From the NCBI GenBank assembly GCA_948330435.1, contig CAOJBY010000008.1:1-64000 (forward strand): a stretch of DNA of 64,000 nucleotides, read 5' to 3'. Below the pieces are notes generated by a model, which did no database searches, had not been told where the DNA came from, and saw only the letters and a list, made by a program, of their open reading frames with translations. Below are positions 7,956-16,970 of this stretch, piece after piece. Source of the stretch: an uncultured Lachnoclostridium sp. GTDB taxonomy: Bacteria; Bacillota; Clostridia; Lachnospirales; Lachnospiraceae. Every line of letters begins with the position of its first letter. The stretch's first letter is position 1. A program made the position numbers and the translations under genes.

Positions 7956-10900
7956 TTACTTAAAATAAGCAACTCCCGATTCAAAGAGCTTCATATCCTG
8001 CTCCCCATAAATATTCATGGCTACAGCCTCATCCCGCCGTTCAGAATGGGCCATCTTGCCCAGCACCCGGCCATCCGGACTTGTAATTCCCTCAATAGCC
8101 TCATAGGAACCATTCACATTCCAGTACTCGTCCATGGTAGGCTCTCCATCCAGATTTACATACTGGGTTGCCACCTGTCCATTGGCAAACAGCCTGTCCA
8201 GCCATTCCTTATTTGCCACAAAGCGCCCCTCTCCGTGAGAAGCCGGGTTTACATATGTTTTTCCAACCTCAGCCAATTGAAGCCAGGGAGACTTATTGGT
8301 AGCTACCCGTGTGTAGACCATCTTTGAAACATGCCTGTTGATGGTATTAAATGTCAGGGTGGGTGAATCTGCCGTCTGCCCGACAATCTCTCCATGTGGT
8401 ACCAAGCCAAGCTTAATGAGAGCCTGGAAGCCATTGCAAATCCCCAATGCCAATCCGTCCCGTTCTTTCAAAAGTTTCGTCACAGCCTCCTTAATCTTCT
8501 CATTGCGGAAAGCCGTCGCAAAAAACTTGGCGGAACCATCCGGTTCATCACCGGCGGAAAAGCCACCCGGGAACATAATAATCTGGGCCTGGCTGATAGC
8601 CTTTTCAAAAATCTCTACCGACTCCCGAATATCCTCTGCTGTCAAGTTCCGAAAAACGCACGTCTGTACATCTGCCCCTGCCCGTTCAAAGGCCCTGGCA
8701 CTGTCATACTCACAGTTTGTTCCGGGAAATACAGGAATAAATACAGTGGGCCTTGCCACTTTATGCCTGCACACATATACCTGATCGGTTCGATACAGGG
8801 ATGCCTCTGCCTTTTCCTTTCCCGAAACCGCAATGGTGGGGAATACTTTCTCCAGAGGAGCCATCCATGTATTCAGGGCCTCCTCCAGATCAATATACAT
8901 AGTACCGTAGGCCAGGCCTTTCTCCGTTACCTCTCCGATTACTGTATAGGTAACTGCCAGTTCGCCTACACATCCATCGGGAACCTCTGCAACAATACTT
9001 CCAAAGCCTGCTGTAAACAGATCTCTCTTATCTACATTGTGTTCAATCTTAACGCCCAGTTTATTGCCAAACGCCATCTTGCTGACTGCAGCTGCCAGGC
9101 CTTTGCCATCCAGGGCATAAGCAGAAACAATCCTGCCTGCCTGCACATCTTCAAAAAACTTTCCATACAAATCTTTGATCTGCTCATAGTCCGGCAAATC
9201 ATAGGCATCCCGATCTATTGAAATAAGCACCAGCTTATTTCCGGCTTTCTTAAGTTCCGGCGTAATAATATGCTTATGGCTTGCAATGTCTACTGCAAAG
9301 GAAACAAGTGTCGGTGGCACATCAATCTCATTAAACGTACCAGACATACTATCCTTTCCTCCGATAGATGGAAGACCAAATCCAAGCTGTGCACTGTAGG
9401 CTCCCAGAAGTGCCGCAAAGGGCTGGCTCCAGCGATGGGGATCCTCCGTCATTCGGCGGAAGTACTCCTGGAAAGTAAAACGAATCTTCCGATAATCTCC
9501 ACCAGATGCCACAATTCTTGCTACAGACTCCAGAACCGCATACACTGCTCCATGGTATGGACTCCAACTTGAAAGATAGGGGTCAAAACCATAACTCATC
9601 ATTGTTACGGTATCTGTCTTACCTTTCAGAACGGGAAGCCTGGCTACCATAGTCTGTGTCTCGGTAAGCTGATATCTTCCTCCATAGGGCATAAACACGC
9701 TGCCTGCACCGACGGAACCGTCAAACATCTCCACCAGTCCCTTTTGAGAGCATACATTCAGATCCCCCAGAGTATCCAGCCATTTGCCTTTTACATCCTC
9801 TACCTCACTTCGAACAAAATACTTCTGCTCTTCATCTGGCAGATCCACGGCCACCCCAGTCTCCTGGTGTGCTCCATTGGTATCCAGGAATGCCCTGGAT
9901 ATATTTACAATCTCTTTTCCTCTCCAAAGTAATACCAGTCTGGGATCCTCCGTCACCACAGCCACCGTAACGGCCTCCAGATTTTCCTCCTTTGCATAGG
10001 CGAGAAATTCTTCCTCATCTTTCTTATCTATCACAACTGCCATACGTTCCTGGGACTCAGATATGGCGATCTCCGTCCCATCCAGTCCGGCATATTTCTT
10101 GGGCACCAGATCCAGATTGACACGCAGCCCGGCCGCCAGTTCCCCAATAGCCACAGACACACCGCCTGCACCAAAATCATTACATTTTTTAATAAGGCGG
10201 GTAACCTCCGGTCGCCGAAATAGCCTCTGAATCTTTCGCTCTGTAGGTGCGTTTCCCTTTTGCACCTCTGCACCGCAGGTCGCAATGGAGGCTTCTGTAT
10301 GTACTTTGGAAGAACCGGTTGCTCCACCACAGCCATCCCGACCAGTCCGACCGCCTAAAAGAACAATCAGATCTCCCGGATCCGATGTCTCCCGAATGAC
10401 ATCTTTACGAGGTGCCGCACCCATAACTGCACCAATCTCCATACGTTTTGCCACATAGTCCGGATGATAAATTTCTTTTACATACCCGGTAGCAAGGCCA
10501 ATCTGATTGCCATAAGAACTATATCCGCTGGCTGCACCCCGCACAAGCTTCTTCTGGGGCAGCTTGCCTTTTAAGGTATCCTTTACATGCACTGTAGGAT
10601 CTGCTGCTCCGGTTACACGCATAGCCTGATATACGTATGTCCGCCCTGACAGGGGATCCCGAATGGCACCACCCAGACAGGTAGCCGCACCGCCGAAAGG
10701 TTCGATCTCTGTGGGATGATTATGGGTCTCGTTCTTAAAGTTCACCAGCCATTCCTCTGTCACTCCGTCTATCTCTACCGGTACCACAATAGAACAGGCA
10801 TTGATCTCATCCGACTCCTCCTGATCTTCTAACTTTCCTTCCGCTTTCAGCTTCCGCATGGCCATAAGTGCCAGATCCATCAGACATACAAACTTGTCCT

Positions 10901-11705
10901 TACGACCTTTAAAAATCTCTTCCCGATCAGAAAGATACTGCCGATAGGTGTCCTCTATAGGCTTCCGGTAGTAGCCCTCCCCGAAAGTGACCTCTTTTAG
11001 CTCTGTAGAAAATGTAGTATGGCGGCAATGGTCCGACCAGTAAGTATCCAACACCCGGATCTCGGTCATTGAGGGTTCCCGCCTCTCCTCTTCCCTGAAA
11101 TACTTTTGAATATGCAGGAAATCCTTAAAGGTCATGGCCAAGCCAAGGGAATCATACAGTTCCCTGAAAGCCTCTTCACTCATCTGGCAGAATCCGTCCA
11201 GAATCTTTACATCCGCAGGATCCTCAAAATCCGTTACCAAAGTCTCTGGCTTTGCCATACCTGTCTCTCTGGAATCTACCGGATTGATACAGAAACTCTT
11301 GACAGAAGAAAACTCCTCATCCGTAATGCTGCCTGTAATCACATAGGTAGTAGCCGTCTGAATCTCCGGCTCCTCATCCTCTTTTAAAAACTTTACACAC
11401 TGTATGGCAGAATCCGCCCTCTGATCAAACTGTCCCGGAAGATATTCCACGCTGAAAATACGTGAATTCTCTGCCACCTCAAATTCTTCTTCATAGAGCA
11501 CGTCCACCGGAGGTTCAGAAAATACGGTCTGGCAGGCCGTCTTGAATACTTCATCTGAAATATTCTCCAAATCATAGCGAATCAGAACCCGTACCTCTGA
11601 CACACCATCAATTCCCAAATAGCTCTTAATCTCCTCCAGCAATTCCTTCGCCCTTACTGCAAAGGGTTCTTTCTTTTCCACAAAGATTCTTCTTACATTG
11701 CCCAT
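7956..11705 (-). CDS. purL: Phosphoribosylformylglycinamidine synthase (single chain PurL)
   Basis: ATP-dependent conversion of FGAR to FGAM with glutamine as nitrogen donor, the fourth step of purine synthesis. At 1249 residues it is the large single-chain type: an N-terminal domain (~1-200), two AIRS-related ATP-binding repeats (GGRTGRDGCGGATGSSK near the first), and a C-terminal class I glutamine amidotransferase (~990-1249) with the VFPGTNCEYDSA start, the nucleophile in GICNGFQALI and SHGEGRF later. AGGAGGTCGTAT precedes the ATG at 11705. No other pur genes are nearby, so it is an isolated purine gene here. Confidence 0.96.
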   Translation of the reverse strand: MGNVRRIFVEKKEPFAVRAKELLEEIKSYLGIDGVSEVRVLIRYDLENISDEVFKTACQTVFSEPPVDVLYEEEFEVAENSRIFSVEYLPGQFDQRADSAIQCVKFLKEDEEPEIQTATTYVITGSITDEEFSSVKSFCINPVDSRETGMAKPETLVTDFEDPADVKILDGFCQMSEEAFRELYDSLGLAMTFKDFLHIQKYFREEERREPSMTEIRVLDTYWSDHCRHTTFSTELKEVTFGEGYYRKPIEDTYRQYLSDREEIFKGRKDKFVCLMDLALMAMRKLKAEGKLEDQEESDEINACSIVVPVEIDGVTEEWLVNFKNETHNHPTEIEPFGGAATCLGGAIRDPLSGRTYVYQAMRVTGAADPTVHVKDTLKGKLPQKKLVRGAASGYSSYGNQIGLATGYVKEIYHPDYVAKRMEIGAVMGAAPRKDVIRETSDPGDLIVLLGGRTGRDGCGGATGSSKVHTEASIATCGAEVQKGNAPTERKIQRLFRRPEVTRLIKKCNDFGAGGVSVAIGELAAGLRVNLDLVPKKYAGLDGTEIAISESQERMAVVIDKKDEEEFLAYAKEENLEAVTVAVVTEDPRLVLLWRGKEIVNISRAFLDTNGAHQETGVAVDLPDEEQKYFVRSEVEDVKGKWLDTLGDLNVCSQKGLVEMFDGSVGAGSVFMPYGGRYQLTETQTMVARLPVLKGKTDTVTMMSYGFDPYLSSWSPYHGAVYAVLESVARIVASGGDYRKIRFTFQEYFRRMTEDPHRWSQPFAALLGAYSAQLGFGLPSIGGKDSMSGTFNEIDVPPTLVSFAVDIASHKHIITPELKKAGNKLVLISIDRDAYDLPDYEQIKDLYGKFFEDVQAGRIVSAYALDGKGLAAAVSKMAFGNKLGVKIEHNVDKRDLFTAGFGSIVAEVPDGCVGELAVTYTVIGEVTEKGLAYGTMYIDLEEALNTWMAPLEKVFPTIAVSGKEKAEASLYRTDQVYVCRHKVARPTVFIPVFPGTNCEYDSARAFERAGADVQTCVFRNLTAEDIRESVEIFEKAISQAQIIMFPGGFSAGDEPDGSAKFFATAFRNEKIKEAVTKLLKERDGLALGICNGFQALIKLGLVPHGEIVGQTADSPTLTFNTINRHVSKMVYTRVATNKSPWLQLAEVGKTYVNPASHGEGRFVANKEWLDRLFANGQVATQYVNLDGEPTMDEYWNVNGSYEAIEGITSPDGRVLGKMAHSERRDEAVAMNIYGEQDMKLFESGVAYFK

Positions 11706-11790
11706 ATACGACCTCCTGCATCTTCCTGCTCTGTCTTAATATTCCCAGTATACCACATATTTCTTACGACAACAATCATAGCATAAAACT

Positions 11791-14169
11791 TTATCCCTCT
11801 TCCTCTTTTGAGTCCCAGAATTTCTTGATTGCCATTTCAAACTGGCTAGAAGTACACATCTGATACCCCTCCCACTCCAATGGAAACAACTTCTTATATT
11901 CACTGTTTAAAAATCGTTCATCCAAAAGAAGTATAATTCCCTGATCCTCAGGTGTACGAATCACCCTCCCTGCCGCCTGCAGGACCTTATTCATACCAGG
12001 GTACCGGTATGCATAGGCAAAGCCATCCATTCCCCGATCCTCATAAAAGGATTTTAAGATCTCACGTTCATGGCAGACTAAAGGCAACCCGGTTCCAATG
12101 ATGGCAGTTCCAATCAGAGCATCACCTTTCAAGTCGATCCCCTCCGAAAAAATTCCGCCCATAACGCAGAATCCCAGCTTGCTCTTCTTACCTGCTTTGT
12201 TTTCTTCCTGAAATTCCTTAAGAAACTCTTCCCGTTGTTCCTCATTCATACCAGGGCTTTGGAAAAGACATTCCACCCCTTCTTCTTTGTACAGTTCCTC
12301 AAATACTTCGTACACTTCAAGCATCATTTTATAAGAAGGAAAAAACAACAGGTAGTTCCCTCCTTTCCCCCAGGCCAATGCTCTCAGATATCCGGCAATC
12401 CGTTCATATTCCTTTCGTGATCGTCTGGTATACCGGCTGCTTACATCCCGTCCGATCAGGATTAGACGCTGTTCCCTGGAAAAAGGGGAGTGGGCATAAA
12501 CCGCATAATCTTCTTCCTCGCCCAGCAAATGCTTGTAGTAAGGCATGGGGAGAAGAGTGGCTGAAAAAAAGATGGTACTGTTTCCTTTATCCAGGCACTC
12601 CCGCAGATTTACAGCCGTCTCAACACAAAAAAGCTTCAGACGAAACTTACCATCCTCCGAAAGTTCGCTGTAGATTACATAATTTTCATCCAGCTTGTCA
12701 AAAATATTCAAGAAATCCCGAAGTTCAAACCAGAATTCCTGTACCGTCTTTTGGAGCTCCGGTCCCAGTCCCTCTTCCAAAATCGTCTCCAACTCTCCCA
12801 TCAGAGACATGAGCATCAGAGCAAATGCCCCTACATCCTTATGCATCTGATAAGTGACACACTCTCGCTTTAGATCCAGCAGGTAACGATTACAGCGTTC
12901 CAGACTGCGTTCCGCCTTTCGATAACGTCCCTTTACTTTTCGCTTTAATTCCAGAAAATCCTCTTTACACAGGGAGGCACTGAACATTTCTCTGCCCCGT
13001 TCTACCAGATTGTGGGCTTCATCAATCAAAAAGAGATATTCCCCTTTCATCCCCTCCGAAAAAAAACGCTTCAAGCGTACATTGGGATCAAATACATAAT
13101 TATAATCGCAGATAACAGCATCCGTCCAGGTAGATGCATCCAGACTCATTTCAAACGGGCAAACCCGGTGCTTATGAGCCCAGGCAAGCAGGACCTCCCT
13201 GCTCAGATTGTCCGGCCCTTTGGTCAGAAGATCATAAACCGCATCATTCACCCGATCATAGTGACCAGAAGCATACGGACAATATTCCGGATTGCAATCC
13301 GTCTCCTGACAAATGCACAACTTTTCCTTTGCAGTTAAGGTAACACTTTTCAACCGAAGTCCCTTTTTTCGAAGAATCTCAAAAGCTTCCTCCGGAGCAA
13401 TTCTTGTTATGGTCTTTGCCGTAAGATAAAAAAGCTTCTCTCCCAGTCCCTCCCCCACCGCCTTTACCGCCGGAAATACAACCGACATGGTTTTCCCCAC
13501 CCCGGTAGGTGCTTGTATAAAGAGACGCTTTTTTCGTGCAATTGTCCGGTAAACTCCATATGCCAGGTCATTCTGTCCCTCCCGGTAAGGAAAAGGGAAT
13601 TCCAAAGGCCGGATGCTGTCTTTACAAACATTACGCCAGTCAGCCTGAAAGCCTGCCCATTTCTCATATTCTCCCATAAGCTTTCCAAACCAGTCCTCCA
13701 GTTCCTGCCTGTCATATATAAAATAGAAATATTTAAGTTCCTCTGTCTCCAGATTACAGTAGGTCATACGCACCCGAATCTTTGGAAGTTTCTGCTGTAT
13801 TGCGTAAATATAAGCATAGCACATGGCCTGAGCCTTATGGACACCTACAGGTTCCTCCAAAAAATCCAACTGACGGTAAATACCTTTAATCTCATCCACC
13901 GTTGTTAAATCATCTTCCACGAAAATCCCATCTGCCCGGCCTTCAATCACACAATCAAATTTCTCCATGGAAACACGATATTTTAAAGGCACCTCCGCCT
14001 GATATCCTGCCCCCATACGCCTTTGCAGCTTCCGGTGAATCCGGCTTCCTGCCTGCATGGCCTCCCGCTCTGCTCTTTTCCCTCTTCGATTATCCAAATC
14101 ACCGCTACGCAAAATAAACTCCACCAAATTACGCACCGATATCCTGATCTCTGTCCTGTTTTCTTCCAT
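11791..14169 (-). CDS. XPD/DinG-family ATP-dependent DNA helicase with N-terminal nuclease-like domain
   Basis: A 792-residue superfamily 2 helicase. The N-terminal ~180 residues resemble a RecB-like PD-(D/E)XK domain (IEGRADGIF...DEIKG). Walker A is APTGVGKTMS near residue 220, and DEAH appears as LIDEAHNLVER. Four cysteines (CICQETDCNPEYCPYA) between these motifs are placed like the iron-sulfur cluster of XPD/DinG. C-terminal helicase motifs include GGIFSEGIDLKGD and QAAGRVIRTPED. It is likely a DNA repair or recombination helicase acting on 5' single strands; the exact role is unknown. It stands alone between purL and the HPr-like gene. Confidence 0.9.
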   Translation of the reverse strand: MEENRTEIRISVRNLVEFILRSGDLDNRRGKRAEREAMQAGSRIHRKLQRRMGAGYQAEVPLKYRVSMEKFDCVIEGRADGIFVEDDLTTVDEIKGIYRQLDFLEEPVGVHKAQAMCYAYIYAIQQKLPKIRVRMTYCNLETEELKYFYFIYDRQELEDWFGKLMGEYEKWAGFQADWRNVCKDSIRPLEFPFPYREGQNDLAYGVYRTIARKKRLFIQAPTGVGKTMSVVFPAVKAVGEGLGEKLFYLTAKTITRIAPEEAFEILRKKGLRLKSVTLTAKEKLCICQETDCNPEYCPYASGHYDRVNDAVYDLLTKGPDNLSREVLLAWAHKHRVCPFEMSLDASTWTDAVICDYNYVFDPNVRLKRFFSEGMKGEYLFLIDEAHNLVERGREMFSASLCKEDFLELKRKVKGRYRKAERSLERCNRYLLDLKRECVTYQMHKDVGAFALMLMSLMGELETILEEGLGPELQKTVQEFWFELRDFLNIFDKLDENYVIYSELSEDGKFRLKLFCVETAVNLRECLDKGNSTIFFSATLLPMPYYKHLLGEEEDYAVYAHSPFSREQRLILIGRDVSSRYTRRSRKEYERIAGYLRALAWGKGGNYLLFFPSYKMMLEVYEVFEELYKEEGVECLFQSPGMNEEQREEFLKEFQEENKAGKKSKLGFCVMGGIFSEGIDLKGDALIGTAIIGTGLPLVCHEREILKSFYEDRGMDGFAYAYRYPGMNKVLQAAGRVIRTPEDQGIILLLDERFLNSEYKKLFPLEWEGYQMCTSSQFEMAIKKFWDSKEEEG

Positions 14170-14216
14170 AAAATCATTCTATCAAACCCACACCCTCACC
14201 GCAACCCAAATTCAAA

Positions 14217-14282
14217 AGTAACTAAGACAAGGCGGGTCCACGAACTTTTCCTTATCCGTGAACCCGCCTTGTCTCAGTTACT
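14217..14282 (-). terminator. Long-stem terminator (downstream of the HPr-like gene)
   Basis: A 26-bp near-perfect stem (AGTAACTAAGACAAGGCGGG at 14218-14237 with its partner ending at 14282) closes a loop of about 13 nt. On the minus strand it is followed by CTTTTGAATTT. It ends transcription after the HPr-like gene and could insulate the helicase gene. Confidence 0.85.
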
Positions 14283-14296
14283 TTCCTCTTTATAAC

Positions 14297-14524
14297 TTAT
14301 GCCGCAGCAAATTTTGCCAAAACCGCATCAAAGGCTCCATTGTCTCCATGGCACCGTACAGTCAGCACCCGGCTCAAATCCAGACTTAAAACTCCCAGTA
14401 TTGATTTGGCATCAATCAGAACCCGATTGTAGGAGACATCCACATCAAAGTCACATTGGCTTGCTCCATTAACAAATTCCTTTACATCCTCAGTGGCATT
14501 TAATCTAATTTTCTTTTCTTTCAT
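14297..14524 (-). CDS. HPr-like protein lacking the catalytic histidine
   Basis: A small HPr-fold protein (about 75 residues). The regulatory-serine region is intact (VLIDAKSILGVLSLDLS, matching the Ser46 site phosphorylated by HPr kinase), but the GLHARPA segment that carries the phosphocarrier histidine is replaced by DVKEFVNGASQ. It therefore cannot relay PTS phosphate and may act as a signalling relative, like Crh in Bacillus (inference). GAGGAG is 8 bases before the ATG at 14524, favouring MKEKKIRLNATED over the GTG/ATG codons upstream. It has its own strong promoter and terminator. Confidence 0.85.
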   Translation of the reverse strand: MKEKKIRLNATEDVKEFVNGASQCDFDVDVSYNRVLIDAKSILGVLSLDLSRVLTVRCHGDNGAFDAVLAKFAAA

Positions 14525-14533
14525 TTTCATCAC

Positions 14534-14776
14534 TCCTCAAAGCCAAGGTCAATAATAGTTTCAATGGAGGTATTATGACAGCCGACCCTTAATTTGTCAA
14601 TCCTGCCTGTCTTTTCCTCTCTCTTTTCTATTTTCCCCTTTTTTATGAAAAACATACAACTTTTAAAAACCTTTTTTGCCCTGTTTTTTGCAATTTTGAA
14701 AATGAATTATTTTCCATTTTTTTACTCAAACTAAATATTTGGGAAAAAATGAAATTTCTGCCTCCAGATTTTCTAC
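14534..14776. other. AT-rich intergenic region
   Basis: A 243-bp gap between thiN and the HPr-like gene. The promoter described at 14572-14600 is the only clear element; the rest is A/T-rich minus-strand leader DNA with no convincing ORF, tRNA or riboswitch. Confidence 0.5.
14572..14600 (-). promoter_or_regulatory. Sigma-A promoter of the HPr-like gene
   Basis: A perfect -35 TTGACA (14595-14600) and a -10 CATAAT (14572-14577) separated by 17 bp on the minus strand, about 50 bases before the HPr-like start. Confidence 0.75.
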
Positions 14777-15430
14777 CTAATCCAGCGACTCAATTAAAAT
14801 CAAAATCCCCGATTTTATGTGGATCTCTCCCTTCTCATCCACTATTTCATTGCTGACTCCAAGGCCTGCACTTTGGGTACTGGTAAAAGTATGGTTGCAC
14901 AAAGGATATTTAAATCCAATCAAATCCACCCCATCTACTATGGTCGTCAAAGGAATCAGAGACACAAAACGGCCATATTGATTCTTTCTTTTCAGCACGG
15001 TATTCTCTGCTATCAGACGAATCCGATTATGCTCATCTACCATGCAGCAATCAACACCCACTGTCTTTGCCAGCATCATACTCTGAATGTTTCCCAGCAC
15101 ATGGTCCAGGCGGCTGCCAGTTCCCCCAAGAATCACAATGGAGTTACTTTTCAGTTCCAAAGCCAGTTCAATGGCAATCTGGGTATCCGTAGAGTCTTTT
15201 ACCGGGTCAAAATGCCGAAGTTCAATCCCACCTTTTCCCCGATAATATTCCTCCAGTCCTGGTCTTGCCGAATCAAAATCACCTACAATATGTGTGGGTG
15301 AAATTCCATAATCAAAGAGGAACTCCAATCCGCTGTCCACCCCTATCACATTTTCAAATACTGTACTTTTACAAAAAGAAAGAGCAAAATCCGGATCGAT
15401 CCTGCCCCCGCTTACAATCAAAGTTCTCAT
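14777..15430 (-). CDS. thiN: Thiamine pyrophosphokinase
   Basis: Transfers pyrophosphate from ATP to thiamine to make thiamine diphosphate. 217 residues, the usual length. Family signatures are SGGRIDPDF at the start, [42 protein letters not shown] and [14 protein letters not shown]. The start overlaps the rpe stop (15427-15430), so it is translationally coupled in the prpC-prkC-rsgA-rpe-thiN run, an order conserved in Firmicutes. It is the last gene before an AT-rich gap. Confidence 0.94.
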   Translation of the reverse strand: MRTLIVSGGRIDPDFALSFCKSTVFENVIGVDSGLEFLFDYGISPTHIVGDFDSARPGLEEYYRGKGGIELRHFDPVKDSTDTQIAIELALELKSNSIVILGGTGSRLDHVLGNIQSMMLAKTVGVDCCMVDEHNRIRLIAENTVLKRKNQYGRFVSLIPLTTIVDGVDLIGFKYPLCNHTFTSTQSAGLGVSNEIVDEKGEIHIKSGILILIESLD

Positions 15431-16080
15431 GGATTCATAACCTTCAAAAAGTCTTTTACGTTCTGCTCTACATCTTTGCCAAATACAGCAGAGCCCGCAA
15501 CAATCACGTTGGCTCCCGCATCCAATACTTTTCCCACATTTTCCAGCTTAATGCCACCATCTACCTCAATGTCAGTCTTAAGCCCCCGATCTGTGATCAT
15601 TTTACGCAAATCCCGAATCTTTCTGGTACAACTCTCAATGTACTTCTGTCCGCCAAAGCCTGGGTTTACTGTCATCAGGAGCACCATATCCAGCTCCTCC
15701 AGGATATATTCCAACTCAGTCAAAGGTGTGGCCGGATTCAGAACTACACCGGCCTTTGCACCCTGCTCCTTAATGGATGCAATGGTACGGTTTAAATGGG
15801 GACACGCCTCCGTATGTACGGTAATAATGTCCGCCCCTGCTGCCGCAAATTCCCCAATATAGCGATCCGGATCGCAGATCATCAGATGTACATCAAACAC
15901 CATATCCGTCAGCTTCCGAATGGATTGGATCACCGGGAAACCCAGAGACAGACTGGGTACAAAGGCCCCGTCCATTACATCTATATGCAGATACTGAGCT
16001 CCCGCCCTTTCTACCTTTTTTACATCTTCCCCAAGGGCCGCAAAATTTGCGGAGAGAATAGATGGTGCAAGTATGTTCAT
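15427..16080 (-). CDS. rpe: Ribulose-phosphate 3-epimerase
   Basis: Interconverts ribulose 5-phosphate and xylulose 5-phosphate in the pentose phosphate pathway. A 217-residue TIM barrel with [48 protein letters not shown] and IEVDGGI, which carry the metal-binding His/Asp residues. It lies 4 bases after rsgA and overlaps thiN. Confidence 0.96.
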   Translation of the reverse strand: MNILAPSILSANFAALGEDVKKVERAGAQYLHIDVMDGAFVPSLSLGFPVIQSIRKLTDMVFDVHLMICDPDRYIGEFAAAGADIITVHTEACPHLNRTIASIKEQGAKAGVVLNPATPLTELEYILEELDMVLLMTVNPGFGGQKYIESCTRKIRDLRKMITDRGLKTDIEVDGGIKLENVGKVLDAGANVIVAGSAVFGKDVEQNVKDFLKVMNP

Positions 16081-16083
16081 AGA

Positions 16084-16962
16084 TTAGTACCTCCTTTTAT
16101 TCTTTATTTCTTCATATAAGCATTTATAATTGTCATAACGTATCTGACTGATTTTCTTCTGTGCGAGGGCTTCTTTCACGCCACAATCCGGCTCGTGTAT
16201 ATGTACACAGCCCTGGAACCTGCAATCTGGTTCATATTGCCGAAATTCCGGAAAGTATTCTTTTAAATCCTCTTTCTCAAAATCAGGAAGATACACAGAG
16301 CTGAATCCGGGTGTGTCACAGATGTAACTCTCTCCATCCAGTGCAAACAACTCTGAATGGCGGGTGGTATGCTTTCCCCTCTCAATCTTTTCACTGATGG
16401 ACCCTGTCTCCATTCCTGCCTCTGGCTGTAAAAGATTGATAAGGGAAGACTTGCCTACACCGGATGGACCTGCCACCGCTGTAGTTTTCCCCTGTAAAAG
16501 AGCCCGAAGTTCCTTTATTCCTTTCTCCTGGACTGCACTGGTAAACTGGACCTGGTAACCGCCTGCCTTATAGGCTTCCCTCAGAAGCCGCAATTCGTCT
16601 TCTGATACAATATCCCGTTTGTTAAAGCAGATAACAACCGGCACATTCTGATATTTCATGAGAATCAGAAAGCGATCCAGAAGATTAAAATTAGGCTTTG
16701 GCTTTGCCGCAGCAAAAATCACCAGAGCCTGGTCCATGTTGGCCACAGCCGGACGGACCAGGGCATTCTTTCGAGGAAGAAGTTCCTCAATATTCCCGGT
16801 TTTTTCTTCCTCGTCAAGAACCATCAGACGGACGTTATCGCCTACCAAAGGCTTAATCTTCTGATTTCGGAAGATTCCCTTTGCTTTACATTCATAGATG
16901 CCGGATTCTGCTGTATGAACATAGTAGAATCCGGCGATTCCTTTAATGATTTTTCCTTGCAT
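16084..16962 (-). CDS. rsgA: Ribosome small subunit-dependent GTPase RsgA
   Basis: GTPase that checks late 30S subunit assembly. 292 residues: N-terminal OB fold (~1-70), a circularly permuted GTPase (CFNKRDI as G4 first, then GPSGVGKSSLINLL as G1, RHTTRH as switch I, DTPGFS as G3) and a C-terminal zinc knuckle with Cys/His pattern CRFQGCVHIHEPDCGVKEAL. It follows the PASTA kinase by 8 bases; the kinase-phosphatase-rsgA linkage is conserved, and RsgA is a known phosphorylation target of such kinases in Gram-positives. Confidence 0.96.
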   Translation of the reverse strand: MQGKIIKGIAGFYYVHTAESGIYECKAKGIFRNQKIKPLVGDNVRLMVLDEEEKTGNIEELLPRKNALVRPAVANMDQALVIFAAAKPKPNFNLLDRFLILMKYQNVPVVICFNKRDIVSEDELRLLREAYKAGGYQVQFTSAVQEKGIKELRALLQGKTTAVAGPSGVGKSSLINLLQPEAGMETGSISEKIERGKHTTRHSELFALDGESYICDTPGFSSVYLPDFEKEDLKEYFPEFRQYEPDCRFQGCVHIHEPDCGVKEALAQKKISQIRYDNYKCLYEEIKNKRRY

Positions 16963-16970
16963 AAGTCTGT

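Noticed and set aside
14534..14776. Thiamine riboswitch near thiN
   Set aside because: No CUGAGA-type core was seen; thiN also lies upstream of this gap on the minus strand, so its leader would not be here.
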